Shown: positions 9,714-17,612 of the stretch, one piece after another | Layout of the letters: the number at the start of each line of letters is the position of its first letter | Position numbering within the stretch: position 1 is the first letter of the stretch | Assembly (NCBI GenBank): GCA_946613955.1 | Contig: CAMOGC010000013.1 | Span: forward strand, 1 to 17,674 | Length of the DNA stretch: 17,674 nucleotides | Direction: 5' to 3' | DNA from: an uncultured Clostridia bacterium | GTDB taxonomy: Bacteria > Bacillota_A > Clostridia > Christensenellales > Aristaeellaceae | Program-made: the position numbers and the translations under genes | Notes under the pieces: generated by a model | Databases searched by the model: none | Told to the model about the DNA's origin: nothing | What the model saw: the letters and a program-made list of their open reading frames with translations, nothing else

Positions 9714-11915
9714 ATGACGATTCGACGCGGCCGTTTGCTGGCGCTGTTTCTGGCGCTGAGCCTGGTGATGTCCCTGATTCCTTTGTGGGACGGGGGCCAT
9801 GACGCGGCCAGGGCGGAGGAATACGGCGTCGTTATTAATGGAAGGGTCAGGCTGCGGGAAAACGCGTCCAAAAACTCCAGCTACTGGTTTTTTCTGCAGC
9901 CGGGCCGCGTCTGCGAAATCCTTTCGGAGACCAACGCCGGCGGCGTCCACTGGTATCGGGTGAAATCCTCCCACGCGGACGTGGCCACCCGGACGAGCAC
10001 CAGGACCTACTGGGGCTATATTGACGCGGATCATTTCCGCCCGCTGACGAGCGATGAAACCGCCTCGTATCTGGCGAACAATTCCTCCAGCCTCAGCGGC
10101 GCCCTTCCCCTGCCAACCGGCTCCGGAAGCGCGGTGGTGGGCGCGGTGGGCCGGGTGAACGCCGGCGGAACCAATTTCCGCGAGGGCCCCTCGAAAAAGG
10201 ATCACAGCATGATGCAGCTGGACAAGGGCACCCTCGTGACCCTGACCAGCATCCCCGCCGGCCGGGGCGAAGATTATTGGTACGGCGTCTCCTATGACGG
10301 GAGAAACGGATACATCCAGTCCCCCTTTATCGATGTGGTGGAGGGCGGCTCGACGCCCACCCCCACTCCGACCTCGACTTCCGGCGTCACCCCGACCCCC
10401 ACCCCCACCGGGGCGGCTAATTCCGTCATTCTGATCAAATCCTCCTGCCATATGCGGGTTTCTCCCAACGGCGCCTTCGACCGGGACAACGACTGGGTGG
10501 GCTACGGCTCCATCCTGCCCCTGGACGGGGATCCCGTCGTGAAGGACGGCTATACCTGGTATCCGGTCGCCCGCTATGGCAAAACCTGGTATGTGCGCAG
10601 CGACTGCGTCCAGCTGAGCGGATCGACTCCGACGCCCACCGGCGGCGTCACCCCGACCCCCACCCCCGTGATCCAGAAGGGCACCGTGACCACGATCAAG
10701 AGCGGCTGCAATCTCCGCAGCACCATGGGCGGAACGGTCATCCTCCAGATTCCCAAGGGAAAGACCATGCCCTACACGGCCGGCCCCAGCCCCTATAACG
10801 GCTATAACTGGTACTATGTGCAGTATGGCGACAACCGGGGCTATCTGCGCAGCGACGTGATTTCCGTCGATCCCGGCGGAGAGTCCGTGACGGTGAATCC
10901 CTCCACGTCCCCCGATCCGACCGCCCAGGGCTATGTCAAAACCAACGCCACGGACGTGAACCTGCGGACGAAGGCGGGCTATACCAAGGTGATCGGCCGG
11001 GTGGCGAAGGGAACGGTCATGCCCTATTTCGGAACCACCATGGTCAACGGCGTGACCTGGTACCGCGTGCTCCACAGCACCCTGGGCTATGGCTACCTCC
11101 ACGGCAGCTTCGTGAACATCGTGAATTCCGACGGCTCCCCCACGCCCACGCCGGCGCCCACGGCGGCCCCCACCGGCGCCATCATTACCGGAGAGGGCGG
11201 CGGCCTGCCGGAGGCGACCTATTCGACCCTGCGGCTGGGAACCAAGGGCTCGGACGTGACCAGACTGACCACGGCCCTGAGAAACAAGGGATACAGCATC
11301 ACGGTCACCAATACCTATACCACGGCCGTGTATAACGTCGTGAAGCAGTTCCAGCGGAACAACAAGCTGAGCGTGGACGGCATCGCCGGCCCCGCCACCC
11401 AGCACAAGCTGTACGGCACTGTGCCGGTCGGCACGAATACCGGCTCCCTGACCATGACCCTCTATCCCGCCGAAAAGATCGACTGGTGGACCGGCGGCAT
11501 CAACGAAATGTGGAAGAAGGGAACCGACTACAAGGTTTACGACGTGAAGACCGGCATCGTCTGGATGGCGCACCGCTGGTCCGGCGGATACCATGCCGAC
11601 ATCGAGCCCGCGACCGCGGCGGATACGGCCCGGATCTGCAAGATCTACGGCGTGACGACCGCGGCGGAGATCAAGGCCAAGAACCTGTATCAGCGGCGGC
11701 CCTGCCTCATCACCATCGGCAACCGGACCTTCGCCTGCTCCCTGTACGGCGTCCCGCATAACGACGAGGGAGACACCATCAAGGACAACAACATGACCGG
11801 CCAGATCTGCATGCACTTTACCAACAGCTGGACCCACGGCAGCAAGAAGGTGGACAGCCTTCATACCGAGGCCATCCAGTATGCCTGGGAGCATGCCCCC
11901 AACGGCCACAAGTAA
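9714..11915 (+). CDS. Secreted wall-binding protein: five SH3 domains, PG-binding domain, unknown C-terminal domain
   Basis: This is a 733-residue exported protein. An N-terminal signal peptide ends near ARA (about 34). Five bacterial SH3 domains follow (about 38-110, 143-209, 236-302, 322-385, 405-470), with Pro-Thr linkers between several of them (STPTPTPT type, for example 213-232). A PG_binding_1 domain (503-568) comes next, then a C-terminal domain (about 578-733) rich in conserved-looking His and Cys: H620, H627, H682, C699-M-H701, H708. The SH3 and PG-binding modules predict attachment to peptidoglycan outside the cell. The last domain may be enzymatic; its H682-x16-C699 spacing recalls L,D-transpeptidases, but the SHGC(I/V)R motif is absent. 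The ATG at 9714 follows GAGGTGATC (9702-9710), a near-perfect ribosome site. The gene is monocistronic, between its own promoter and terminator. Confidence 0.88.
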   Translation: MTIRRGRLLALFLALSLVMSLIPLWDGGHDAARAEEYGVVINGRVRLRENASKNSSYWFFLQPGRVCEILSETNAGGVHWYRVKSSHADVATRTSTRTYWGYIDADHFRPLTSDETASYLANNSSSLSGALPLPTGSGSAVVGAVGRVNAGGTNFREGPSKKDHSMMQLDKGTLVTLTSIPAGRGEDYWYGVSYDGRNGYIQSPFIDVVEGGSTPTPTPTSTSGVTPTPTPTGAANSVILIKSSCHMRVSPNGAFDRDNDWVGYGSILPLDGDPVVKDGYTWYPVARYGKTWYVRSDCVQLSGSTPTPTGGVTPTPTPVIQKGTVTTIKSGCNLRSTMGGTVILQIPKGKTMPYTAGPSPYNGYNWYYVQYGDNRGYLRSDVISVDPGGESVTVNPSTSPDPTAQGYVKTNATDVNLRTKAGYTKVIGRVAKGTVMPYFGTTMVNGVTWYRVLHSTLGYGYLHGSFVNIVNSDGSPTPTPAPTAAPTGAIITGEGGGLPEATYSTLRLGTKGSDVTRLTTALRNKGYSITVTNTYTTAVYNVVKQFQRNNKLSVDGIAGPATQHKLYGTVPVGTNTGSLTMTLYPAEKIDWWTGGINEMWKKGTDYKVYDVKTGIVWMAHRWSGGYHADIEPATAADTARICKIYGVTTAAEIKAKNLYQRRPCLITIGNRTFACSLYGVPHNDEGDTIKDNNMTGQICMHFTNSWTHGSKKVDSLHTEAIQYAWEHAPNGHK

Positions 11916-11933
11916 TGGAATCAATGGAATCCC

Positions 11934-11967
11934 AAAAGGGAGAGGGTATTTGCCCCTCTCCCTTTTT
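11934..11967 (+). terminator. Rho-independent terminator after the SH3-domain protein gene
   Basis: A perfect 13-bp stem (AAAAGGGAGAGGG with its complement at 11954-11966) encloses a 7-nt loop and ends in TTTTT (11963-11967). It starts 18 nt after the stop codon. The A-run on the left arm means it could also work weakly on the opposite strand. Confidence 0.93.
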
Positions 11968-12000
11968 GAAACAGCGGCCGACGCAGGATAACGGTCAGCC

Positions 12001-12028
12001 CTTCGCCGGCGCGGCCGGGCCGGTGAAG
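12001..12028 (+). other. Hairpin in the radA upstream region
   Basis: CTTCGCCGGC (12001-12010) pairs with GCCGGTGAAG (12019-12028), with one G-U pair, around a GC-rich 8-nt loop. No T-tract follows, so it is not a classical terminator. It lies about 60 nt before the chosen radA start. I could not find a convincing promoter between 11968 and 12086. Confidence 0.35.
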
Positions 12029-12086
12029 CGGCCAGAGGATGAATGAAGAAAACATGACGGAAGGATGCCGGAAGGAGAAAACCCAT

Positions 12087-13466
12087 ATGGCCAAGATGAA
12101 ATCGGTCTACGCCTGTACCGCCTGCGGCTATGAAACGCCCCGCTGGGTGGGCCGCTGCCCGGCCTGCGGCGCCTGGAACACCCTGGAGGAATCGGTCTCC
12201 GCCCTGCCGGAGAAGGCGCCCGCCGCCAAAATCGCCGCCAACCAGCGGCCGGGCACCGGCGCGGCGCCCCTGCTCCTGAAAGACATCCCGGAGGATACGA
12301 CCCTGCGGACGCCCACGGGGATTTCTGAGCTGGACCGGGTGCTGGGCGGGGGCATCGTCGAGGGCGGGCTGATGCTGATCGGCGGCGACCCGGGCATCGG
12401 AAAAAGCACGCTGCTTCTGCAGGTCTGCGCCAACCTGGCCGGGGCCGGGAAGCGCATCCTCTATGTCAGCGGCGAGGAGAGCGCGAAGCAGCTGAAGCTG
12501 CGGGCCCGCCGCCTGGGCATCGACACCCCCGGGCTCTATGTCCTGGCGGAAAACGCCCTGGACGCGGTGGAAACCCGGATCCGGGAGCTGCAGCCCGAGG
12601 TCGCGGTGGTGGACTCGATCCAGACGATGTACCGGCCGGAAATGGCCTCGGCCCCCGGCTCCGTTTCCCAGATCCGGGAGGGCACGAGCCTGCTCATGCG
12701 CCTGTGCAAGGAAACGGGAACGGCGATGTTCGTCGTCGGCCATGTGACCAAGGACGGTGCCATCGCCGGCCCCCGGATGCTGGAGCACATGGTGGACGTG
12801 GTGCTGTATTTTGAGGGCGACCGCCAGCAGGATTACCGGCTGCTGCGGGCGGTGAAAAACCGCTTCGGCTCGGTCAACGAGCTGGGCGTCTTCCGCATGA
12901 CGGGAACCGGGATGCAGGTCGTCTCCAACCCGAGCGAGGAGCTGCTCAGCCGCCGGGCCAAGGGCGCCAGCGGCAGCACGGTCTTCTGCGGCCTGGAGGG
13001 CAGCCGGCCGCTGCTGTGCGACGTGCAGGCGCTGACCAGCCAGAGCTATCTCAATTCCCCCCGCCGGACCGTCAACGGCGCCGATCCCGGGCGGATCGCG
13101 ATGCTGCTGGCGGTGCTGGAAAAGCGGGCCGGCCAGAAAACCTATAATCAGGATGTCTATATCAACGTGGCCGGCGGCCTGGAGCTCAGCGAGCCGGCGG
13201 CGGATCTGGCCCTGTGCGCCGCGGTGGTTTCCTCCCTGAAGGATCAGGCCGTGGGGGCGGAGGTCGCCGTGATGGGCGAGGTTGGCCTGGCGGGGGAAAT
13301 CCGCGCCGTTCCCCAGTGCGAGCGCCGCGTCTCCGAATGCGCCCGCCTGGGCTTTACCACGGTCGTCGTTCCCCGGGAAAACGTCCGCCGCATGAAAGAA
13401 CCCCCGGAAGGCGTCCGCCTCCTGGGGGTGGATACGGTCATGCAGGCCATGAGCGTCCTTTTCTGA
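12087..13466 (+). CDS. radA: DNA repair/recombination protein RadA (Sms)
   Basis: RadA is a RecA-like ATPase that drives branch migration during homologous recombination and repair. The 459-residue protein shows the full family layout: a zinc finger C10-x2-C13...C24-x2-C27, Walker A GGDPGIGKST (99-108, K106), the RadA-specific KNRFG motif (257-261), and a C-terminal Lon-protease-like domain (about 330-459) containing EPAADLAL, which lacks the catalytic serine of true Lon, as is normal for RadA. I chose the ATG at 12087 because GAAGGAG (12071-12077) lies 9 nt upstream and the MAKMKSVYAC start matches the family. An upstream in-frame ATG at 12039 would add 16 unconserved residues. The gene is convergent with malic enzyme, with 2 bp between the stops. 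Confidence 0.96.
   Translation: MAKMKSVYACTACGYETPRWVGRCPACGAWNTLEESVSALPEKAPAAKIAANQRPGTGAAPLLLKDIPEDTTLRTPTGISELDRVLGGGIVEGGLMLIGGDPGIGKSTLLLQVCANLAGAGKRILYVSGEESAKQLKLRARRLGIDTPGLYVLAENALDAVETRIRELQPEVAVVDSIQTMYRPEMASAPGSVSQIREGTSLLMRLCKETGTAMFVVGHVTKDGAIAGPRMLEHMVDVVLYFEGDRQQDYRLLRAVKNRFGSVNELGVFRMTGTGMQVVSNPSEELLSRRAKGASGSTVFCGLEGSRPLLCDVQALTSQSYLNSPRRTVNGADPGRIAMLLAVLEKRAGQKTYNQDVYINVAGGLELSEPAADLALCAAVVSSLKDQAVGAEVAVMGEVGLAGEIRAVPQCERRVSECARLGFTTVVVPRENVRRMKEPPEGVRLLGVDTVMQAMSVLF
13401..13427 (-). terminator. Possible minus-strand terminator inside the radA 3' end
   Basis: CCCCCGGAAGGCG is followed at once by a nearly complementary CGCCTCCTGGGGG, with one mismatch, one wobble and a very tight loop. 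On the minus strand this hairpin is followed by TTCTTT (13395-13400). It lies about 40 bp beyond the malic enzyme stop and is the only terminator-like structure I see for that transcript. The T-tract is weak, so this remains tentative. Confidence 0.35.
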
Positions 13467-13468
13467 CA

Positions 13469-14638
13469 TCAGATTCGCGCGACGCCGCTGTCCCGGGCGG
13501 CCTGCGCCACCGCTTGGGCCACCGCCGGGCCCACCCTCGGATCGAAGGCCGCGGGCAGAATATACTGATTGTTCAGCTCCTCCGGGGCCACCAGATCCGC
13601 CAGCGCGTGGGACGCGGCGAGCTTCATGGCCTGATTGATGTCCCTGGCCCGCACGTCCAGCGCGCCGCGGAACAGCCCCGGGAAGACCAGCACATTGTTG
13701 ATCTGGTTGGGGTGATCGCTCCGGCCGGTTCCCACAATCGCCGCGCCGGCGGCCAGCGCCTCCTCCGGCTCGATTTCGGGAACCGGATTGGCCATGGGGA
13801 AGACGATGGCGCCGGGCGCCATGGAAGCCACCATCTCCCGGCTGACGATGTGGGGCGCGCTGACGCCGATAAAGGCGTCCGCGCCCTTCATGGCGTCCGC
13901 CAGCTTCCCGGAGAACTTCTCGGGATTGGTCAGGGCCGCCATCTCCGCCTGCGCCGGGTTCATTTCAACGCCTTCGCACAGGATGCCGTTGCGGTCCACC
14001 ATCTTCAGATGCCGGACCCCCAGATCCATCAGATGCCGGCCGATCGCGATTCCCGCGCTGCCCGCGCCGTTGATCACGATCCTGACGTCTTCGATCTTTT
14101 TGCTGACCACGCGCAGCGCGTTGATCAGCGCCGCCCCGACCACGATGGCCGTTCCGTGCTGATCGTCGTGGAAGATCGGAATATCGCAGATTTCCTTCAG
14201 CCTCCGCTCAATCTCGAAGCAGCGCGGCGCCGCGATATCCTCCAGATTGATGCCGCCGAAGCTGCCGGAAATCAGATAGATCGTACGGACGATTTCGTCC
14301 ACATCCTTGCTGCGGACGCAGATCGGAAAGGCGTCGACGTCGCCGAAGGCCTTGAACAGCGCGCACTTTCCTTCCATGACCGGCATTCCGGCCTCCGGCC
14401 CGATGTCGCCCAGGCCGAGCACGGCGGTTCCGTCCGTGATCACGGCGACCAGATTGCTCCGCCGGGTCAGCGTAAAGGATTTGTCGTAGTCCTTCTGGAT
14501 TTCCAGGCAGGGCTGCGCGACGCCCGGCGTATAAGCCAGGGAGAGATCCTCCCTGCTTTTCACGGGAACCCGGGAAATGACCTCAATTTTTCCTTTCCAC
14601 TCACCATGCAGCCGCAGGGATTCCTCCGCGTAGTTCAT
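13469..14638 (-). CDS. Malic enzyme (malate dehydrogenase, oxaloacetate-decarboxylating), NAD-type short form
   Basis: This enzyme converts malate to pyruvate and CO2 with NAD(P)+ reduction in the cytoplasm, linking C4 acids to pyruvate. The 389-residue length matches the short bacterial form, without the phosphotransacetylase-like extension of the long form. Visible features are the catalytic Tyr36 in [12 protein letters not shown], Lys91 in [27 protein letters not shown] (70-84), the metal-site region FHDDQHGTA, the Rossmann loop [12 protein letters not shown], and [12 protein letters not shown] near the C-terminus. AGGAGG (14647-14652) lies 8 nt before the ATG. It is transcribed alone and converges on radA with a 2-bp gap. 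NAD versus NADP preference is inferred from the family only. Confidence 0.95.
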   Translation of the reverse strand: MNYAEESLRLHGEWKGKIEVISRVPVKSREDLSLAYTPGVAQPCLEIQKDYDKSFTLTRRSNLVAVITDGTAVLGLGDIGPEAGMPVMEGKCALFKAFGDVDAFPICVRSKDVDEIVRTIYLISGSFGGINLEDIAAPRCFEIERRLKEICDIPIFHDDQHGTAIVVGAALINALRVVSKKIEDVRIVINGAGSAGIAIGRHLMDLGVRHLKMVDRNGILCEGVEMNPAQAEMAALTNPEKFSGKLADAMKGADAFIGVSAPHIVSREMVASMAPGAIVFPMANPVPEIEPEEALAAGAAIVGTGRSDHPNQINNVLVFPGLFRGALDVRARDINQAMKLAASHALADLVAPEELNNQYILPAAFDPRVGPAVAQAVAQAARDSGVARI

Positions 14639-14720
14639 CCTTTATTCCTCCTTTAAGATATGGGAAGACAGGGGTTTTCCGCTCATTTTCCGCCGCCCCC
14701 CTCTCTATCACGCCGGCCTT

Positions 14721-14749
14721 ATTGTGCCATAAATATCCCATTTTCACAA
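14721..14749 (-). promoter_or_regulatory. Possible promoter of the malic enzyme gene
   Basis: On the minus strand TTGTGA (plus 14744-14749), a 17-bp spacer and CACAAT (14721-14726) each match four of six consensus bases, in the most AT-rich part of the gap. The predicted leader is about 75 nt. TTGTG...CACAA also forms a loose inverted repeat. Confidence 0.4.
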
Positions 14750-14774
14750 GAACAAGCTGAAAACGCAGATAATG

Positions 14775-14810
14775 AAAACCCCGGGAGCATTGACATGCAA
14801 TGTCCCGGGG
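14775..14810 (-). terminator. Rho-independent terminator of the DUF6273 protein gene
   Basis: On the minus strand an 8-bp GC stem (14803-14810 with 14779-14786) extends through a single-base bulge into a further 5-bp stem with a 5-nt loop, and is followed by TTTT (14775-14778). It begins about 18 nt after the stop of the gene at 14829. Confidence 0.8.
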
Positions 14811-14828
14811 GAGGCAGAACGGGGAAAT

Positions 14829-16100
14829 TCAACGGAGAAGGCCAAGCGCTTCCAGCTGCTGCCGGCTGACCCGCACGGCGGGCCGGAGACCGTTGCGGCG
14901 GCCGGGCAGGATGTCGCCGATGCTGTCCAGGGACCCATCGGCTTCGATGGTCATGGCCCACTTGTTGTCGTTGCCGGGGGTGCGCAGCCACCACTTGCAG
15001 TTGTCGTTGCTCGTGAAGACCCCCTGCTCTATGGCGTATTCCGTCGGGGCGCAGCTTCTTTCCAGATTGTTCCGGAACAGCTCGTTGGTCTCGTCCGCGC
15101 TCAGCAGGAAGACGCGGTCCGTCGTATCGTTTCCGCCCTCGCCGCGGCCCTTTCGGCCATTATTCTGCAGATGGGAGGGCACCAGGGCGCTCTGCTCCTC
15201 CTCTGTAAAGGCGGCCTTCAGGAAATCCTCGTTCAGCCACGCGCGGGCATCCGCGGTTTCCCAGGTGACCTCCGCCTTTTCGGCATGATAGGGATGCTTT
15301 TCCAGCACGTATTTGCTGATGAGGAGTACCTCGTCCCCCTCGCTTGAGAGCATTATCCACTCGATCGGCTCCGGCCCGTTGTCCGGGTTGTTATCCTGCT
15401 CATAGCGGCCGAAGACGACCGTCTCCTGCTCCGGATATCCGTAGAAGCTGTTGGGCATGCCGAAGGCCGTCATATCGAAGGAGGGGACGCTGGCATACAT
15501 GGCGCCGTTGATGCAGGCCTCGATGCTCGCGCGGGAAACGCTGGTGTTGGCGTAGGTGGCGTATCGGGAGGACGGCGCCATGGAAGCTTCCTCCCCGGTC
15601 ACCAGATTGCGGACGGTGGCGTTCAGCGTTCCGGTATACTGGGGAATGCTGACCCGGGATCCGTTCGTCCGCTTATAGGAAAAGTTATTGCCCTTGGTGT
15701 ATTTGAAGCTCATGGTCAGCATGAAGGCGGCCTGGTTGGGATTGTCCGTCAGGGTCATGCCGGGGAAGGCGCGTTTTCCGGCGGTGACCAGGTTGTCACT
15801 GTTGGCGGGCCTGTTATAAACCGGCGAAACCCCGATGCCGGAGGAGGAGGAATACTGCCGCTGGGTCGCGTCCTTGCGGGTCACCGGGTCAGTGACCTCC
15901 TTGCGGATGATGATGATATAGGTTCCCGGCTGGGGATCGGAGGGAACGAAATGATTCCCGTATTCCTTTTCGAAATCGGCGAGGAACCAGAAGCCCGGAA
16001 AATCATCCGCCAGGGCGCCCGCCAGGGGCAGCAGGCAGACGGCCGTCAGGAAGGCCAGGAATCTCCGGAAAAGAGGGCGGACCGTTGCTTTGTTTTTCAT
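14829..16100 (-). CDS. Secreted DUF6273 protein with unknown N-terminal half
   Basis: This 423-residue exported protein has a signal peptide (basic start, hydrophobic 12-28, probable cleavage after ALA at 31). The N-terminal half (about 32-220) is Ser/Thr/Asn-rich, contains a repeated-turn, beta-rich-looking stretch, and is not recognised. The C-terminal half (about 226-412) matches DUF6273: VVFGRYEQ, PIEWIML, LLISKYVLE, WLNEDFL, VFLLS and the closing WWLRTPG...GLRPAVRV pattern. That domain is common in Clostridia surface proteins and has a C-type-lectin/sulfatase-modifying-factor-like look; its ligand is unknown. I chose the ATG at 16100 because it follows AAAAGGAGATCC and gives a clean signal peptide; the frame remains open further upstream. 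It has its own promoter and terminator. Confidence 0.82.
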   Translation of the reverse strand: MKNKATVRPLFRRFLAFLTAVCLLPLAGALADDFPGFWFLADFEKEYGNHFVPSDPQPGTYIIIIRKEVTDPVTRKDATQRQYSSSSGIGVSPVYNRPANSDNLVTAGKRAFPGMTLTDNPNQAAFMLTMSFKYTKGNNFSYKRTNGSRVSIPQYTGTLNATVRNLVTGEEASMAPSSRYATYANTSVSRASIEACINGAMYASVPSFDMTAFGMPNSFYGYPEQETVVFGRYEQDNNPDNGPEPIEWIMLSSEGDEVLLISKYVLEKHPYHAEKAEVTWETADARAWLNEDFLKAAFTEEEQSALVPSHLQNNGRKGRGEGGNDTTDRVFLLSADETNELFRNNLERSCAPTEYAIEQGVFTSNDNCKWWLRTPGNDNKWAMTIEADGSLDSIGDILPGRRNGLRPAVRVSRQQLEALGLLR

Positions 16101-16143
16101 GCGAAGGATCTCCTTTTCTGTTTTTTCGGTTGTTCCTGCTTTC

Positions 16144-16172
16144 ATTATACAGAGCCCAAAACAAAAAAGGTG
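16144..16172 (-). promoter_or_regulatory. Promoter of the DUF6273 protein gene, overlapping the upstream terminator
   Basis: A perfect TATAAT reads on the minus strand at 16144-16149, about 43 nt before the ATG at 16100. The -35 position (16167-16172, CACCTT) is poor and lies inside the terminator hairpin of the upstream glycosidase gene. The -10 is persuasive; the full promoter may need an activator or a different sigma contact. Confidence 0.6.
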
Positions 16173-16191
16173 GGCAGCCTGCCCACCTTTT
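16157..16191 (-). terminator. Rho-independent terminator of the NAGPA-type glycosidase gene
   Basis: On the minus strand AAAAGGTGGGC (complement of 16181-16191) pairs with GCCCACCTTTT (complement of 16165-16175) as a perfect 11-bp stem with a 5-nt loop. The run TTTTTTGTTTT (16158-16168) follows. It lies about 100 nt beyond the stop at 16293. Confidence 0.9.
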
Positions 16192-16292
16192 GGAAATCGT
16201 CGCCGACCCCGCGCGGATCCATTTCCGGAATCCTGACAGAAGCGCAAAGAGGGGGATCGGGGATGGTCCGCCGTTTCCCGTGCTTTCCATCA

Positions 16293-17489
16293 TCAGTCCG
16301 CCTGGTTTCCCGTGGAACCGATGCCGATCAGGCTGGTGACCGTGCGGACGAAGGATTTCCGTTTGTAGGTCGCCAGCTTGTTCAGCATTCTTCCCCGGAA
16401 AATCAGCGCCATGGTGTTCCCGCCGTCGAGATTCAGGGCCTGAATGACGCCCCTGGCCTTCATCATTTCCGCCACCCGCTGCAGGGTGGTTCCCTTGCTG
16501 GTTTTGGTTCTTCCCTGAACGGACAGCAGGAAATAGTGCCCCGGCGCGATCATGCCCAGCGCCTGCCGGGGTTCCAGGCTCTTGAACCAGGTATAGATCA
16601 TCTCCTCAATTTCGCCGTCCCGGATCAGGATCGGCCCAAAGCTGAAGACGTCTACGGCGCCCTTTCCGACCAGCTCCTCGGCGGTCAGCTCATTGCACGC
16701 GTATACGGCCAGGGATCCGTCCGGGTAGAAGGCCATCATGTCCAGATTCGGCAGATGATGGCCGCGGGTTCGGTTGGTGTTCTGGCTCAGCACCTGCCCG
16801 TTCCGGATGATGATCCCGACGGTTTCCTTGCGGGACATCCGCGTGGCGTAGAAATCGTCGGAAAACCCCAGCACGAAACCCTCGTCCCGGGCGATCGCGT
16901 AAGGATAGCGGAATTTCCGCCCGGGGTGGGCGGGATCGGTTGCCACGGTGCGGAACATTTCCCCGTCCCGGGTCCGGATCTCGGTTTCAAACCACTCGAG
17001 GGGAATGGAAGCGTCCGTCTTTTTCGTGATTTCAATCCACAGGCGGGGGCTCAGATAACACCAGAAGCCCTCATGATCGTTTTCATAGAAATACTCTCCC
17101 TCCCCGGCAAGAAAGCCCTCCGCCGTCCTTTCGGGCCAGTCGACCTGAGGCGTGGGCGATTCGGCATTGAGCGGCGGCAGCGTGGGGCGCGGCAGGGCCC
17201 GGGCCGCGTCCGAATAAAGCAGCGCCGCGGTTTCCGCGTCCAGCTCGCCCGTTTCCGGCAGGCCGTTCATCCGCTGAAACTCCCGAAGCGCCCGCGCCGT
17301 GTCCTCGGTAAAGACTTTGGTCAGGCCGCCCTTCTGGATATACCGCATCGCCTGCAGCCTTTTCTTCATTTCCACAATTTCGGGGCCCTTGTCCCCGATC
17401 CTAAGAACTTCGCCATCCGCCAGCGCCTGGAAAGCGAAACAGAAAGCGAGGAGAAGAAGCAGAAAAAGAGAAAAAGGTTTCTTTCCCAT
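16293..17489 (-). CDS. Secreted peptidoglycan-binding / NAGPA-type phosphodiester glycosidase protein
   Basis: This 398-residue exported protein has a signal peptide (MGKK, then a leucine-rich core, cleavage near ALA at 24), a PG_binding_1 domain (about 28-93), a proline-rich linker (100-118) and a C-terminal domain resembling NAGPA phosphodiester glycosidases (about 190-395). The supporting motifs are EPRQALGM (306-313) and LNLDGGNTM (352-360). Enzymes of this family cleave sugar-phosphate diesters, such as alpha-GlcNAc-1-phosphodiesters, and in bacteria act on envelope glycopolymers; the substrate here is not known. Start choice is uncertain: the ATG at 17489 lies 13 nt after AAGGA, while an in-frame GTG at 17501 lies only 1 nt from it. 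I prefer 17489. The leader carries a REP-like element and the gene ends in a clear terminator. Confidence 0.85.
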   Translation of the reverse strand: MGKKPFSLFLLLLLAFCFAFQALADGEVLRIGDKGPEIVEMKKRLQAMRYIQKGGLTKVFTEDTARALREFQRMNGLPETGELDAETAALLYSDAARALPRPTLPPLNAESPTPQVDWPERTAEGFLAGEGEYFYENDHEGFWCYLSPRLWIEITKKTDASIPLEWFETEIRTRDGEMFRTVATDPAHPGRKFRYPYAIARDEGFVLGFSDDFYATRMSRKETVGIIIRNGQVLSQNTNRTRGHHLPNLDMMAFYPDGSLAVYACNELTAEELVGKGAVDVFSFGPILIRDGEIEEMIYTWFKSLEPRQALGMIAPGHYFLLSVQGRTKTSKGTTLQRVAEMMKARGVIQALNLDGGNTMALIFRGRMLNKLATYKRKSFVRTVTSLIGIGSTGNQAD

Positions 17490-17520
17490 CCGGAGCGGCA
17501 CATCCTTTCAGAGCAGGCAA

Positions 17521-17588
17521 CAAGACAGGGAGAACAAGACAAGGGGCAAGACAGGGGGACGGTTCTTCTGTCCTGTCAGGCTAAGAAC
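17521..17588. repeat. REP-like palindromic element in the glycosidase gene leader
   Basis: GACAGGGGGAC (17550-17560), GGTTCTTCT (17561-17569) and GTCCTGTC (17570-17577) form an imperfect hairpin. This matches, from memory, a short dispersed repeat seen in many Bacillota genomes (core GGGGACGGTTCT with flanking CTGTC). Three CAAGACA copies precede it (17521, 17535, 17547). A second overlapping inverted repeat GTTCTT (17562-17567) / AAGAAC (17583-17588) competes for pairing. It lies between the predicted promoter and the start codon. No transposase is present. Confidence 0.6.
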
Positions 17589-17612
17589 TAAATCACTCCT
17601 GCCAAACATACC

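Noticed and set aside
9636..13469. Very long minus-strand open frame opposite the SH3 gene and radA
   Set aside because: It is antisense to two clearly real genes, is composed of low-complexity His/Gly/Arg/Asp-rich sequence, and has no domain or ribosome site. GC-rich coding DNA commonly gives such mirror frames.
14721..14749. Rex-type redox operator before malic enzyme (TTGTG...CACAA)
   Set aside because: Rex sites have an 8-base half-site pair with a 2- to 4-bp centre. Here the TTGTG and CACAA arms are about 18 bp apart and coincide with the promoter boxes.
15951..17591. Long plus-strand open frame across the glycosidase and DUF6273 genes
   Set aside because: It runs through a terminator, two promoters and the REP-like element, which a real gene would not, and encodes no recognisable domain.
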